A DNA stretch of 20,691 nt from an uncultured Collinsella sp. (GCA_902495085.1 CABUWA010000017.1:1-20691); one strand, 5' to 3'; positions 1 through 7,989 are shown, counted from the first letter of the stretch. A program made the numbers and translations. The notes: generated by a model from the letters alone, not told the origin.

Positions 1-3000
1 ATGAAGTGCCTGCGCGTCAAGGACGGCGTCATTGAGCACATCATGCTCAACGAGGCCTGCTCGTCGGGTTGCGGTAGCTTTATCGAGAGCTTCGCCGTCT
101 CTATGAACATGGACGTGCGCGCGTTCGCCGATGCTGCCATCCATGCTAAGGCCCCCGTCGACCTAGGCAGCCGCTGCACGGTCTTTATGAACTCGCGCGT
201 CAAGCAGGCGCAAAAGGAAGGCGCCACGGTGGGCGACATCGCGGCCGGCCTGTCCTATTCCGTCATCAAGAATGCCCTGTTCAAGGTCATTAAGCTGCGC
301 GATCCCAAGGAGATCGGCAGCCAGGTGATCGTTCAGGGCGGCACCTTTATGTCCGATGCCACGCTGCGCGCGTTTGAGCAGCTCACCGGCGTTCACGCCG
401 TGCGCCCCGATATCGCCGGCTGCATGGGAGCCTACGGTGCGGCCCTGCTTGCCCGCGATCGCGCTGGCGCGAACGGCACCTCGACCATCCTCTCGGCTGA
501 GGACATCGCGCACCTCACCGTGACGCAAAAGCATGTCCGCTGCGGCCGTTGCTCCAACAACTGCCAGCTTACCGTCAACGACTTTGGCGGCGGCAGGCGC
601 TTTATCACCGGCAACCGCTGCGAGAAGGGCGCCGGCCACAAAAAGCAGAAGACCGAGGCCCCCAACCTCTTCAAAAAGAAAAACGAGCTGCTCTTTGACC
701 GCGAGGTGCTGAGCCCCGACGAGGCCCCGCGCGGCACCGTGGGTATCCCGCGCGCACTCAACATGTACGAGAACTACCCCTTCTGGCATGCGTTCTTTAC
801 GCGCCTGGGCTTTAGCGTGCAGCTGTCCGACCAGTCGAGCAAAAAGACCTACCAGGCGGGCATCGAGTCCATGCCGTCCGAGAGCGTGTGCTACCCGGCA
901 AAGATGAGCCACGGCCACGTGATGAACCTTATCGACCGCGATGTCGACTTCATCTGGATGCCGTGCGTGCGCTGGGAGCGCAAGGAGGATCCGACCGCCG
1001 GTAACTGCTACAACTGCCCCATCGTCATGAGCTACCCCACGGCGCTGGCGCTCAACATCGACGAGATTCGTGAGCAGAACATCGAGTTCCTGTACCCGTT
1101 TGTGCCCTATCACGACAAGACCGAGCTCAAGCGTCGTCTGTATCAGGTGCTCGCCATCGACCGTGTGGCCGATGCGCAAGCCGGTCGCGGTCGCGTGCGT
1201 GGACCCAAGATTACGCGCTCCGAGGTCGATGCCGCTGTCAACGCTGCCTTTGAGGCCGATGCGCGCTTCCACGAGGATATCCAGACCATGGGTGAGGAGG
1301 CCCTTAAGTGGGTCGAGGACCACGGCGGTCACGGCATCGTGCTCGCCGGTCGTCCCTATCATAACGACCCCGAGATCAACCACGCCCTGCCCGAGCTTAT
1401 CTCGAGCTTTGGCTTTGCGGTCTTTACCGAGGATTCGCTCGCGCACCTGGTGAAGCCCGAGCGTCCCATCCGCGTCGTCGATCAGTGGATGTACCACAGC
1501 CGCCTGTACGCCGTCGCCCGTTTTGTGACGATGCGCAACGACCTGGACCTGATCCAGCTCAACTCTTTCGGCTGTGGTCTCGATGCTCTGACTACCGACC
1601 AAGTGCAGGAGATTCTGGAGGCCAGCGGCAAGATCTATACCGTGCTCAAGATCGACGAGGTATCCAACCTGGGCGCCGCGCGCATCCGCATTCGCTCGCT
1701 CATGGCCGCGCTTAAGGACCAGGAGGCCGAACGCTTGGCCGAGGCCACGGCCGCGGGCGAGGCCTACGAGCAGGGCGATGCCGCGCCGGCGGCGCCCTCC
1801 AAGGATGCCCCCGCGTTCGCGAGCCGCAAGTACACGTTTGAGGCGCAGCGTGAGAGCGCATCGACCGCGTGGCCCAAGGTGCCCTTCACCGAGCAGATGC
1901 GCGACGAGGGCTACACCATCCTGTGCCCGCAGATGGCGCCGATCCACTTTGACCTGGTCAAAGAGGTGTTCCGTGGTGCTGGCTACAACTTGGAGCTGCT
2001 GCCCTCGACCGATCACGACGCCGTCGAGGCCGGCCTGCGCTACGTGAACAATGACATTTGCTATCCGTCGATCTTGGTGACCGGCCAGATTATGGAGGCC
2101 ATCGAGAGCGGTCGGTACGACCTGTCCAAGACGGCCGTGGTTATCAGCCAGACCGGCGGCGGCTGCCGTGCCACCAACTACATCGCACTCATCCGCAAGG
2201 CCCTGCGTGAGAGCGGCCACCCCGAGATCCCGGTGATCTCGCTTTCGGCCGTGGCGCTGGGCGAGGACAATCCCGGCTTTAAGATTACGCCGGCGCTGCT
2301 TAAGCAGGCAGTCTACGCGGTACTCTTTGGCGACGTGATGATGCAGATGCTCTATCGCTGCCGCCCGTACGAGGCCACGCCCGGTGCCGCCAACGCACTC
2401 TACGAGGAGTACATGGCGCGCGCCCGCAAGCTGGCGCCCAAGTTCAACCGCCACAACTACACCAAGCTGTGCCGCGAGGCCATCCGCGCGTTCGATACCA
2501 TGCCGCTCGTGGGTGAGGGTACCAAGCCGCGCGTGGGCGTGGTCGGCGAGATTCTGGTTAAGTTCCATCCCACAGCCAACAACCACGTGGTCGATGTCAT
2601 TGAGCGCGAGGGCTGCGAGGCTGTGGTGCCGGGCCTGCTCGACTTCTTCCTGTACTCCATGAGTAACGCCGAGCTGCAGAAGGACGAGCTGGGAAGCTCT
2701 GCCACTACGCGCGCGGGCATGCAAGCGCTTATTAAGCTCGTGGACTGGATGCGCACACCGGTGGAAGAGCTGCTCGAAAAGTCCCGCCGCTTTGAGGCAC
2801 CCGAGCGTATCGGCACCATGGCCGACAAGGCCCGCACGGTGCTTTCAGTGTGCAACAACATGGGCGAGGGCTGGCTGCTCACGGCCGAGATGCTCGACCT
2901 GATCGACCACGGCGCGCCCAACATCATCTGCACGCAGCCCTTCGCGTGCCTGCCCAACCACGTGGTGGGCAAGGCCGTGATCAAGGAGCTGCGCCGCCAG

Positions 3001-3267
3001 CATCCCGAGAGCAACATCGTTGCGGTGGACTACGACCCCGGTGCATCCGAGGTCAACCAGCTCAACCGTATTAAGCTTATGATTAGCGTGGCGAAGGAGA
3101 ACATGCGCGCCGGCAAGGGCTTTAAGCTCGAGAAGGTGGCGCCGCTCGCGATGGACGAGGTCACCGGCCAGATGCGCGCCCACGATGGCTGCGTGAGCTG
3201 CGGGCCGGCCAGCGAGGAAGCCGTTGCATCGGTCGCCAAGCGTCTGGGACGTGGCATTAAGAAGTAA
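1..3267 (+). CDS. 2-hydroxyacyl-CoA dehydratase / acyl-CoA dehydratase activase fusion protein (5' partial)
   Basis: This is the C-terminal 1088 residues of a much larger protein. The ATG at base 1 is internal, because the text opens inside a BadF/BadG/HgdC-type ATPase domain and no start region precedes it. Residues 1-150 are the end of that domain, with Cys20, Cys24 and Cys59 where activases hold a bridging [4Fe-4S] cluster. A four-Cys cluster follows (C181, C184, C188, C207). A DUF2229-like region spans about 240-450, then two HgdB-like segments (about 440-570 and 630-1000). A Gly-Gly-Gly-Cys motif ends at C722, and a C-x-x-C lies near the C-terminus (C1064, C1067). An Ala/Glu-rich linker occupies about 575-610. 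Known HgdC activates 2-hydroxyacyl-CoA dehydratases by ATP-driven electron transfer. Activase and dehydratase-like parts sit on one chain here, and the substrate is unknown. A rho-independent terminator follows directly. Confidence 0.85.
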   Translation: MKCLRVKDGVIEHIMLNEACSSGCGSFIESFAVSMNMDVRAFADAAIHAKAPVDLGSRCTVFMNSRVKQAQKEGATVGDIAAGLSYSVIKNALFKVIKLRDPKEIGSQVIVQGGTFMSDATLRAFEQLTGVHAVRPDIAGCMGAYGAALLARDRAGANGTSTILSAEDIAHLTVTQKHVRCGRCSNNCQLTVNDFGGGRRFITGNRCEKGAGHKKQKTEAPNLFKKKNELLFDREVLSPDEAPRGTVGIPRALNMYENYPFWHAFFTRLGFSVQLSDQSSKKTYQAGIESMPSESVCYPAKMSHGHVMNLIDRDVDFIWMPCVRWERKEDPTAGNCYNCPIVMSYPTALALNIDEIREQNIEFLYPFVPYHDKTELKRRLYQVLAIDRVADAQAGRGRVRGPKITRSEVDAAVNAAFEADARFHEDIQTMGEEALKWVEDHGGHGIVLAGRPYHNDPEINHALPELISSFGFAVFTEDSLAHLVKPERPIRVVDQWMYHSRLYAVARFVTMRNDLDLIQLNSFGCGLDALTTDQVQEILEASGKIYTVLKIDEVSNLGAARIRIRSLMAALKDQEAERLAEATAAGEAYEQGDAAPAAPSKDAPAFASRKYTFEAQRESASTAWPKVPFTEQMRDEGYTILCPQMAPIHFDLVKEVFRGAGYNLELLPSTDHDAVEAGLRYVNNDICYPSILVTGQIMEAIESGRYDLSKTAVVISQTGGGCRATNYIALIRKALRESGHPEIPVISLSAVALGEDNPGFKITPALLKQAVYAVLFGDVMMQMLYRCRPYEATPGAANALYEEYMARARKLAPKFNRHNYTKLCREAIRAFDTMPLVGEGTKPRVGVVGEILVKFHPTANNHVVDVIEREGCEAVVPGLLDFFLYSMSNAELQKDELGSSATTRAGMQALIKLVDWMRTPVEELLEKSRRFEAPERIGTMADKARTVLSVCNNMGEGWLLTAEMLDLIDHGAPNIICTQPFACLPNHVVGKAVIKELRRQHPESNIVAVDYDPGASEVNQLNRIKLMISVAKENMRAGKGFKLEKVAPLAMDEVTGQMRAHDGCVSCGPASEEAVASVAKRLGRGIKK

Positions 3268-3295
3268 CTGGCCTGCTTTGGGCTAGATATGAGGC

Positions 3296-3334
3296 AAGCG
3301 GGTGGTAGCCGTACCGGTTACCACCCGCTTTTGC
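3296..3334 (+). terminator. Rho-independent terminator of the dehydratase-activase gene
   Basis: A perfect 12-bp stem (AAGCGGGTGGTA at 3296-3307 with TACCACCCGCTT at 3319-3330) closes an 11-nt loop and runs into a T-rich stretch. It begins about 30 nt after the stop codon at 3265-3267. Confidence 0.85.
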
Positions 3335-3352
3335 TGGACATATGTTGCGCAA

Positions 3353-3862
3353 ATGACCTTGCTACAGCCTTCCGTGGGCTTGCCCAATTTTTGGGCCGGT
3401 TCGGGCTTTGAGGACAAGTTGCTGCAGGCCCAAGGCGATTTTTCGCTCAACGCAGGCCAGCACAGTGTGACCTATCTGCCGAGCTCCGATACGGCGGCAA
3501 CCGCTCGCTACCAGGTGCTACTGTACGACAACAACTTTGGTGCGGCAGAAAGCTATTCCAAGTTCGACTGGGGCCAGCTGGGCGCCGCGGTGGTGACCGA
3601 CTACAGCAAGGGCACGCATTCGTTTGGGCGCATCTTTACGGTGGACGAGACCGCGCGTGCCTACGAGCTCGAGGACCAGATCGCAGTGCCGTTTTCGAGC
3701 TACGTAAGTAGTGCACAGCGCGTCGGCGATTCGAATAGTATGCTCGTGGCATCGGGCCAGGCCAAGACCTTTACTGAGTACGATCGCTATGGACTGCCCA
3801 TCGCCACCTACGAGATGGAAGCCGAGAAGTACATCTACCGTGTGTACAAGTACGAGCTGTAG
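3353..3862 (+). pseudogene. Aryl-sulfate sulfotransferase (ASST) C-terminal relic
   Basis: About 169 codons resemble only the C-terminal end of bacterial aryl-sulfate sulfotransferases. The order matches: a Gly-Gln-His-Ser segment, then a 'LLYDNNFG' strand, a 'VDETARAYEL' strand, a 'SSYVSSAQRV' segment, and a final strand ending YIYRVYKYEL. Full ASST enzymes are roughly 500-600 residues and move sulfate between phenolic compounds. The N-terminal propeller blades and most catalytic residues are absent. The reading frame stays open upstream to about 3302, but that point lies inside the preceding terminator. No convincing ribosome site precedes 3353, so the start given is nominal. I infer a 5'-truncated, probably non-expressed remnant. 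It could instead be annotated as a short hypothetical protein. Confidence 0.6.
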
Positions 3863-3964
3863 GGCCGCGCTTAGGTTTGACCAATGGAGTATGAAAACAC
3901 GCCGTTCGCCGATGCCCCCTCCGTGAGCGGCAGCCATATGGTTTGATGTTAGAAACATATAGTT

Positions 3965-3984
3965 GTCGCCAGCCTGCTGGCGAC
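3965..3984. other. Perfect hairpin, possible weak terminator
   Basis: A 9-bp perfect stem (GTCGCCAGC / GCTGGCGAC) has a 2-base centre. It lies about 100 nt after the sulfotransferase relic and just upstream of a leader ORF. No T-tract follows on either strand, so termination is uncertain. Confidence 0.4.
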
Positions 3985-4012
3985 GTTCCCCCTGATATCG
4001 GAGGTTCCAGGT

Positions 4013-4051
4013 ATGTTTCACGCTCCGTTAAGCAACTATCGGCTGGGCTAA
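4013..4051 (+). CDS. Candidate 12-residue leader peptide ORF
   Basis: A 12-codon ORF (MFHAPLSNYRLG) starts at 4013, with a strong GGAGG Shine-Dalgarno at 4000-4004 and 8-nt spacing. Its stop (4049-4051) is one base before the ATG of the next gene at 4053, which has no good ribosome site of its own. This suggests translational coupling: ribosomes load at the leader and re-initiate on the downstream gene. No attenuator residue run (for example repeated His or Trp) is visible. The peptide itself may have no function. Support is structural only. Confidence 0.4.
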   Translation: MFHAPLSNYRLG

Positions 4052-4052
4052 C

Positions 4053-4502
4053 ATGGGTCGCCGTGCTATTTCGATAGCCCTTGCAGTGGTCTGCCTAGCT
4101 GTGCTCTTGGGCGCTACAGGGCTGTTTGCTATAAGTCGAGAAACGTCCTATATGCAGGAATGCGCTTCCGAAGGGTTTGCCATTGATGGTATCTATCGGG
4201 ATGACAAAACGAGTCGGGAAAGCCTGGCTTTTCATGAGGAGGACAACTGTCGATGGCAGCTGGTCGACAAAGACGGAATCTGCACAGACGGGCAGTTTAA
4301 GCGTACGGATGACCCCAATATCCTGGTATTAAAGAAGGAAAACGGCGAAGAATTCGGCACGGTTCACGTTGCGTATATATCGCGCCGACGCAATCAGGGG
4401 CAGATTTACCTAATTAGAAATACTAAGGTGACCAGATTTTATCTTGTGAGCACCGATCCGGCGTTTACGGTGGAGTCTAGCGATGTCGATGCGGACGTCT
4501 GA
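4053..4502 (+). CDS. Hypothetical membrane-anchored/secreted protein
   Basis: I do not recognise the family. The 149-residue product starts with two arginines and a hydrophobic helix at about residues 5-28, which would act as a signal anchor or uncleaved signal peptide. About 120 mostly polar residues follow, rich in charged and beta-prone segments, so the body is likely extracytoplasmic. There is no lipobox Cys at the end of the helix. Two cysteines occur in the body before residue 85 in addition to Cys14 in the helix. The gene follows a strongly initiated 12-codon ORF with one base between stop and start. Codon use is less GC-biased than in neighbouring housekeeping genes and it sits beside a sulfotransferase relic, so it may be accessory DNA. 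Confidence 0.6.
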   Translation: MGRRAISIALAVVCLAVLLGATGLFAISRETSYMQECASEGFAIDGIYRDDKTSRESLAFHEEDNCRWQLVDKDGICTDGQFKRTDDPNILVLKKENGEEFGTVHVAYISRRRNQGQIYLIRNTKVTRFYLVSTDPAFTVESSDVDADV

Positions 4503-4520
4503 TTCACGGCAATAAAACAG

Positions 4521-4552
4521 CGAGCGGGGCTCGGGTGTGAACTGCACCCCGC
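4521..4552. terminator. Possible bidirectional terminator between convergent genes
   Basis: GC-rich self-complementary sequence lies between the unknown membrane-protein gene (+) and the DUF389 gene (-). Two alternative stems are possible: CGAGC/GCTCG (4521-4533) and GCGGGG/CCCCGC (4524-4529 with 4547-4552). No T-tract is evident, so confidence is low. Confidence 0.3.
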
Positions 4553-4627
4553 AATTTGCTCGTGTCCGTATCGCGTCTGCGCCTCGTCGTAACTTGCGTC
4601 CGTGCGAGCATTCATCCCGCGCCGGCA

Positions 4628-5764
4628 TCACTTCACATCGAACTCCACGCGATCGAGCTCGGGCACGTTGAGGTCGATGAGCTTGCGGGCAACGCGGCGG
4701 TCGTGCGCCCCGAGCGCCTCGCCTGTCGTCACGTGGGCGACAGTCTGGCGCTCGACAAGGCCCTCCTCGCCCTCGGCAGCCGAGGTCTCGACGGCGACGG
4801 TGTAATCTTTAAAGCCCGGCAGCACCGCGGCAAGCTCGCGCGTGGTTTCGGTGACGCCGTAGCCGTCCTGCACGCCGGCCTGCGCCGAGCCAATAGACCC
4901 CGCCGTCATAACGATGCAGGGGATGGCAAAGATCACCGTGCCCACAATAATGCGGCGGCGCACCTTGCGTGACAGCTCGTCGACCTCGGCATTTTCCTCG
5001 GCGGTCACAATGCCGTCGCCGTTGAGGTCGCGCTTGAGCGGCACACGTAAAAGAAGCAATACGGCTTCGGCCGCCAGCGCGATAAAGACCACGTTGATGC
5101 CAAACTCATAAAGCGCCGAGAGAAACAGTGACCCGCTTGCGATGGCGATGCCATAGCCCGCCGCGCACAGGGGCGGCATGAGTGCGGTCGCCACAGCCAC
5201 CCCGGCGATGAGCGTGGCGGGTTCCTGGTCGCGCGAGTTGCCCAGGCCACCCGCAAAGCCGCCCGCGAGCGCGACGGCAAGGTCCCACACAGTCGGTGTC
5301 GAATTGTCGATGATGGCGGCCGTGGTGGTGCCAAGGGGCGAGAGCTTAAAGTACAACGTGGACGTGACCAGGCAAAAGGCCATCTGTAGAGCCAAGCTCG
5401 CGACGGCCTCAAGGGCGATCTCGCGGTCGAGCGTGGCGATGCCGTATGCCATGGCAAGGACCGAGCCCATGAGCGGGCAGATGAGCATGGCGCCTACAAT
5501 GGCGATATCCGAGTCGATATCGAGGCCGATGCTCGCGATCAACATGGCAATGATCAAGATGCATAAGTGTGAGCCGGTCAGGCGCGCCCCGTTTACAAAG
5601 CGCTTGCGAATCACGTGATAGGGCGCGCGTCCCTCGCGAATGTTGAATGCCCGCTTTAGAAAGCGGCTTGCGTTCTCCATGGCCTCGCTGTGGGCGGGGC
5701 GGATGCCATGGCGCCGATGATGGCGCTCGCGCAGTCGCTTGAGCTGTTGTTTATCGAGTTCCAT
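4628..5764 (-). CDS. DUF389 domain-containing integral membrane protein
   Basis: A 378-residue polytopic membrane protein of the DUF389 family, whose function is unknown. Diagnostic segments are 'AIVGAMLICPLMGSVLA' near residues 85-105 and 'ATALMPPLCAAG' near 195. A charged N-terminal region of about 65 residues precedes six or so helices. A perfect 12-position EF-hand loop follows at 246-257 (D1, N3, D5, G6, V8, E12), then one more helix near 270-290 and a soluble tail of about 85 residues. The start at 5764 is chosen because GAGGTGG lies just upstream and the family resemblance begins there; the frame continues upstream but with an arginine-rich non-family sequence. It lies downstream of the OPT gene in the same direction, but a strong terminator separates them, so it should have its own promoter between 5765 and 5916. 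Confidence 0.85.
   Translation of the reverse strand: MELDKQQLKRLRERHHRRHGIRPAHSEAMENASRFLKRAFNIREGRAPYHVIRKRFVNGARLTGSHLCILIIAMLIASIGLDIDSDIAIVGAMLICPLMGSVLAMAYGIATLDREIALEAVASLALQMAFCLVTSTLYFKLSPLGTTTAAIIDNSTPTVWDLAVALAGGFAGGLGNSRDQEPATLIAGVAVATALMPPLCAAGYGIAIASGSLFLSALYEFGINVVFIALAAEAVLLLLRVPLKRDLNGDGIVTAEENAEVDELSRKVRRRIIVGTVIFAIPCIVMTAGSIGSAQAGVQDGYGVTETTRELAAVLPGFKDYTVAVETSAAEGEEGLVERQTVAHVTTGEALGAHDRRVARKLIDLNVPELDRVEFDVK
4994..5029 (-). other. EF-hand-like calcium-binding loop within the DUF389 protein
   Basis: Codons for residues 246-257 spell DLNGDGIVTAEE, matching the D-x-N-x-D-G-x-hydrophobic-x-x-x-E EF-hand consensus at every ligand position. It lies in the hydrophilic segment between the helix ending near residue 240 and the next helix near 270. 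Confidence 0.6.
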
Positions 5765-5916
5765 GTCCACCTCGTTCTGGCACGTGCCGCGTATCCCGCC
5801 CGTCGTCTTTACTCTACACCGCGTTGAGCGAGGTGTCAGACAGGGTTTGTTGACCTGGAAGTCAGGCCAATCGGCATGACTAAAAACGCCGTGAGGATCA
5901 TAAGAGTCAAATAGAC

Positions 5917-5953
5917 AAAAAAGCGCGGGGCCGGATGGTCTCCGACCCCGCGC
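5917..5953 (-). terminator. Rho-independent terminator of the OPT transporter gene
   Basis: Read on the minus strand, GCGCGGGG (complement of 5946-5953) pairs with CCCCGCGC (complement of 5923-5930). The stem is extended by a 4-bp inner CGGA/TCCG pairing and followed by six T residues (complement of 5917-5922). It starts about 27 nt after the OPT stop codon and insulates the downstream DUF389 gene. Confidence 0.9.
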
Positions 5954-5979
5954 TCTGCACGGGTGCGTTGATATTGGGT

Positions 5980-7683
5980 TTAGCCCAGCAGGCTCAGGCC
6001 AACAGAGACAAACGCCAGGATAACGCCGACGATAGACTCGCCGCCCAGCAGGCCGCTGGCGACAACCAGGCCCTGCTCCTGGAAGGCGGCGTCCTTGGCG
6101 GCCTTCTCCTCGTCCGAAAGACCGGCCTCGGCGTCGCGGTGAGCGGCCCACTTGTCGTAGGCGAGCTTAACGCAGGAGCCCAGGAAGGCCGTGAGCGACA
6201 TGTAGAACGGCAGGTACACGCCCAGGCCGATCATCATGGCCGGAATGCCGAGCCAGTACATGACGATGCCGGCGATAAAGCCGCCTGCGAACCACGGTAC
6301 GCTCGGGATGCCCGAGACCATGGTGGCGACCACGCTTGCCTGTGCGGCAACAAAGCTCTTGTCGGGGCCAAAGGCGTCCGGGCCATAGGCGGTGACGAGC
6401 GCGACCATGACGGCGGCGGCGACCAGGGCGCCTACGATGCCGCCGATGGCCTGGCCGACCCACTGTGCGCGCGGGTTGGTGCCCAGCACGGCACCGGCCT
6501 TAAAGTCGTTCATGACGTCGCCCGCAAGGCCGCACGCTACGGCCACGATGCCGGCGATAAAGAACAGCTTGACCTGAGCGAGCTGTGCGAAGGCGGCAAC
6601 GATGAGCATGACGATGAGGCCGAAGATCTCCATGGGGTCGATACCCGTCTGGCCGCAGCTCTGTGCACTCATGATGGTGGTGACAAAGGTGAACAGCGTG
6701 ACGATGACGGCCGGGACGGGACCAAGGTCGAGCACGATGGCGATGATCACGGCGATGGCGGCAGCGCCTAGGCCGATGATACCGGCGTCGAGCTTAAGGG
6801 AGCCCGAGATGAGCGACTGCTCGTCGGTGTCGGTGGAGCTGTCGGCGGCGAGGCCGCGGACGATACCGGCGACCTGCGGCAGGATGTCCTTGAGGACGAC
6901 GGCGACGCCAAAGCCCATCATGAGGCCCATACCCAGGGACTTAACAATGCCCTGTGCGGTCATAACGTCAAACAGACCGGCAGCGGTGCCGCCGACAATG
7001 ATGCCAAAATTGCCCAGCAGCGCGCCGGCAAACCAGAACGCGACCGGGGCGAAGCCCACAAGGAAGCCGACGGAGAGCAGCATGGGCGAGTTGTAGATGG
7101 CAAAGGTCACGCCAGGGATGTTGAGCGTGCACAGCATACTGGGCACAATGCCCAGAGCATCGCGCAGCACGCTGTAGATGCCGGCGATGGCCATGGAGCC
7201 AAAGAGCTGCTTGCCGGTCTTGCCGCCGGCCTCGGTCGCGCGCAGGGTCTGAGCTGCGGCGTTGCCGGTGGGGAACTCCAGCGCGGCGTCCACGATAAAG
7301 TGACGGTGGATGAGCGCCGTGGCCAGCAGGCCCAGGATAGTGCCGGCGAGTGCCACGATAAACATGTCGAGCCAGCTGATCTGGTCGGCATAGCCCAGCA
7401 TCCAGGCGCCCGGGATGGTAAACGCCAGACCGCCGGCGACCATGGCGCCTGCGGACATGATGGTGTGGGTGACGTTGGCCTCGTTGAGGCTGGCGTTGCC
7501 CATGAGCTTAAGGAAGAACAGCGAGATGACGGCAGCGAAGACGATCGGCCAGGGGAGTGCGCCCATCTTGAGGGCGGTGTAGGCCGAGCTTGCCGTGATG
7601 ATCACGCAGCCAAGGACGCCGATGACGACGCCGCGCAGCGTGAGTTGCCCGCGCATCGAAGCACGGTTCGAGGGATTGCTCAT
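5980..7683 (-). CDS. OPT superfamily oligopeptide/metal-chelate transporter
   Basis: A 567-residue, very hydrophobic protein of the oligopeptide transporter (OPT) superfamily. These proton-coupled membrane importers carry small peptides or metal chelates. The N-terminal signature is clear: 'LTLRGVVIGVLGC' leads into 'ASSAYTALKMGALPWPI' at about residues 15-47, followed by the family's Asn/Glu/Thr-rich first loop and 'EFPTGNAAAQTLRA' near 135-150. I estimate 14-16 helices. The start at 7683 has an AAAGGAG site 7 nt upstream. The leader of about 100 nt can form a GC hairpin (GCGCCG 7720-7725 with CGGCGC 7735-7740 on the plus strand). The gene diverges from coaX across a region holding a large inverted repeat. 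The actual substrate cannot be read from sequence. Confidence 0.9.
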   Translation of the reverse strand: MSNPSNRASMRGQLTLRGVVIGVLGCVIITASSAYTALKMGALPWPIVFAAVISLFFLKLMGNASLNEANVTHTIMSAGAMVAGGLAFTIPGAWMLGYADQISWLDMFIVALAGTILGLLATALIHRHFIVDAALEFPTGNAAAQTLRATEAGGKTGKQLFGSMAIAGIYSVLRDALGIVPSMLCTLNIPGVTFAIYNSPMLLSVGFLVGFAPVAFWFAGALLGNFGIIVGGTAAGLFDVMTAQGIVKSLGMGLMMGFGVAVVLKDILPQVAGIVRGLAADSSTDTDEQSLISGSLKLDAGIIGLGAAAIAVIIAIVLDLGPVPAVIVTLFTFVTTIMSAQSCGQTGIDPMEIFGLIVMLIVAAFAQLAQVKLFFIAGIVAVACGLAGDVMNDFKAGAVLGTNPRAQWVGQAIGGIVGALVAAAVMVALVTAYGPDAFGPDKSFVAAQASVVATMVSGIPSVPWFAGGFIAGIVMYWLGIPAMMIGLGVYLPFYMSLTAFLGSCVKLAYDKWAAHRDAEAGLSDEEKAAKDAAFQEQGLVVASGLLGGESIVGVILAFVSVGLSLLG

Positions 7684-7793
7684 ATAGAACTCCTTTGCGT
7701 ATATCCGCTTCCCCCGGGAGCGCCGCTACGGATACGGCGCGGGAAGTCGGGTTACCAAGGGCCGCCGCGTGAGCTCGCGCGCGACCGTGCACC

Positions 7794-7799
7794 AGTATA
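7794..7799 (-). promoter_or_regulatory. Candidate -10 box for the OPT gene
   Basis: TATACT on the minus strand lies 7 bp outside the left edge of the 127-bp inverted-repeat element. No good -35 is visible at 17 bp; that position falls inside the repeat arm. It implies a leader of about 100 nt. Confidence 0.25.
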
Positions 7800-7805
7800 G
7801 CGGCA

Positions 7806-7932
7806 AGGTAGTCATTTTGGGACGGGGCTATTTTAGCTACCCTTTGACAGTCGACGAATTATCTGGGATTGGGGCAAATATCAACCGACATATTGGGGTA
7901 GCTAAAATAGCCCCGTCCCAAAATGACTACCT
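7806..7932. repeat. 127-bp MITE-like element with perfect 37-bp terminal inverted repeats
   Basis: Bases 7806-7842 are perfectly complementary to 7896-7932 (37 bp) around a 53-nt core (7843-7895) with no coding potential. Each arm contains TTTTGGGACGGGGC and is itself bounded by GGTAG and CTACC. A 29-base stretch of the arm (7808-7836) recurs with three mismatches, in opposite orientation, at 9479-9507, so this is dispersed repeat DNA rather than a local operator. It separates the divergent OPT and coaX genes. I see no target-site duplication that I can call with confidence. It could be a non-autonomous transposable element or two REP-like units in inverted orientation. Confidence 0.8.
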
Positions 7933-7956
7933 GGGATGGCTGGTTCGGGTAGGCGA

Positions 7957-7962
7957 TATACT
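7957..7962 (+). promoter_or_regulatory. Candidate -10 box for coaX
   Basis: TATACT lies 27 bp upstream of the coaX ATG, giving a short leader that contains the Shine-Dalgarno. The expected -35 position (about 7934-7939) is poor and directly abuts the right end of the inverted-repeat element. Confidence 0.35.
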
Positions 7963-7989
7963 GCTGGGCAGACGAAAGGAGCGCCGACG

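Noticed and set aside
163..2724. Long minus-strand open frame antisense to the dehydratase-activase gene
   Set aside because: It is the antisense shadow of a GC-rich gene with strong third-position bias; its translation is low-complexity and the sense product has clear family motifs.
3884..3946. 20-codon ORF after the sulfotransferase relic
   Set aside because: No ribosome site, no recognisable product; expected by chance.
5765..6151. N-terminal extension of the DUF389 frame
   Set aside because: The sequence is Arg/Gly-rich, crosses the OPT terminator and overlaps the OPT gene; the start at 5764 has a good ribosome site.
7806..7932. CRISPR array or phage attachment site as explanation of the repeats
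   Set aside because: There are only two arms in inverted, not direct, orientation, no spacers, and no integrase or cas gene nearby.
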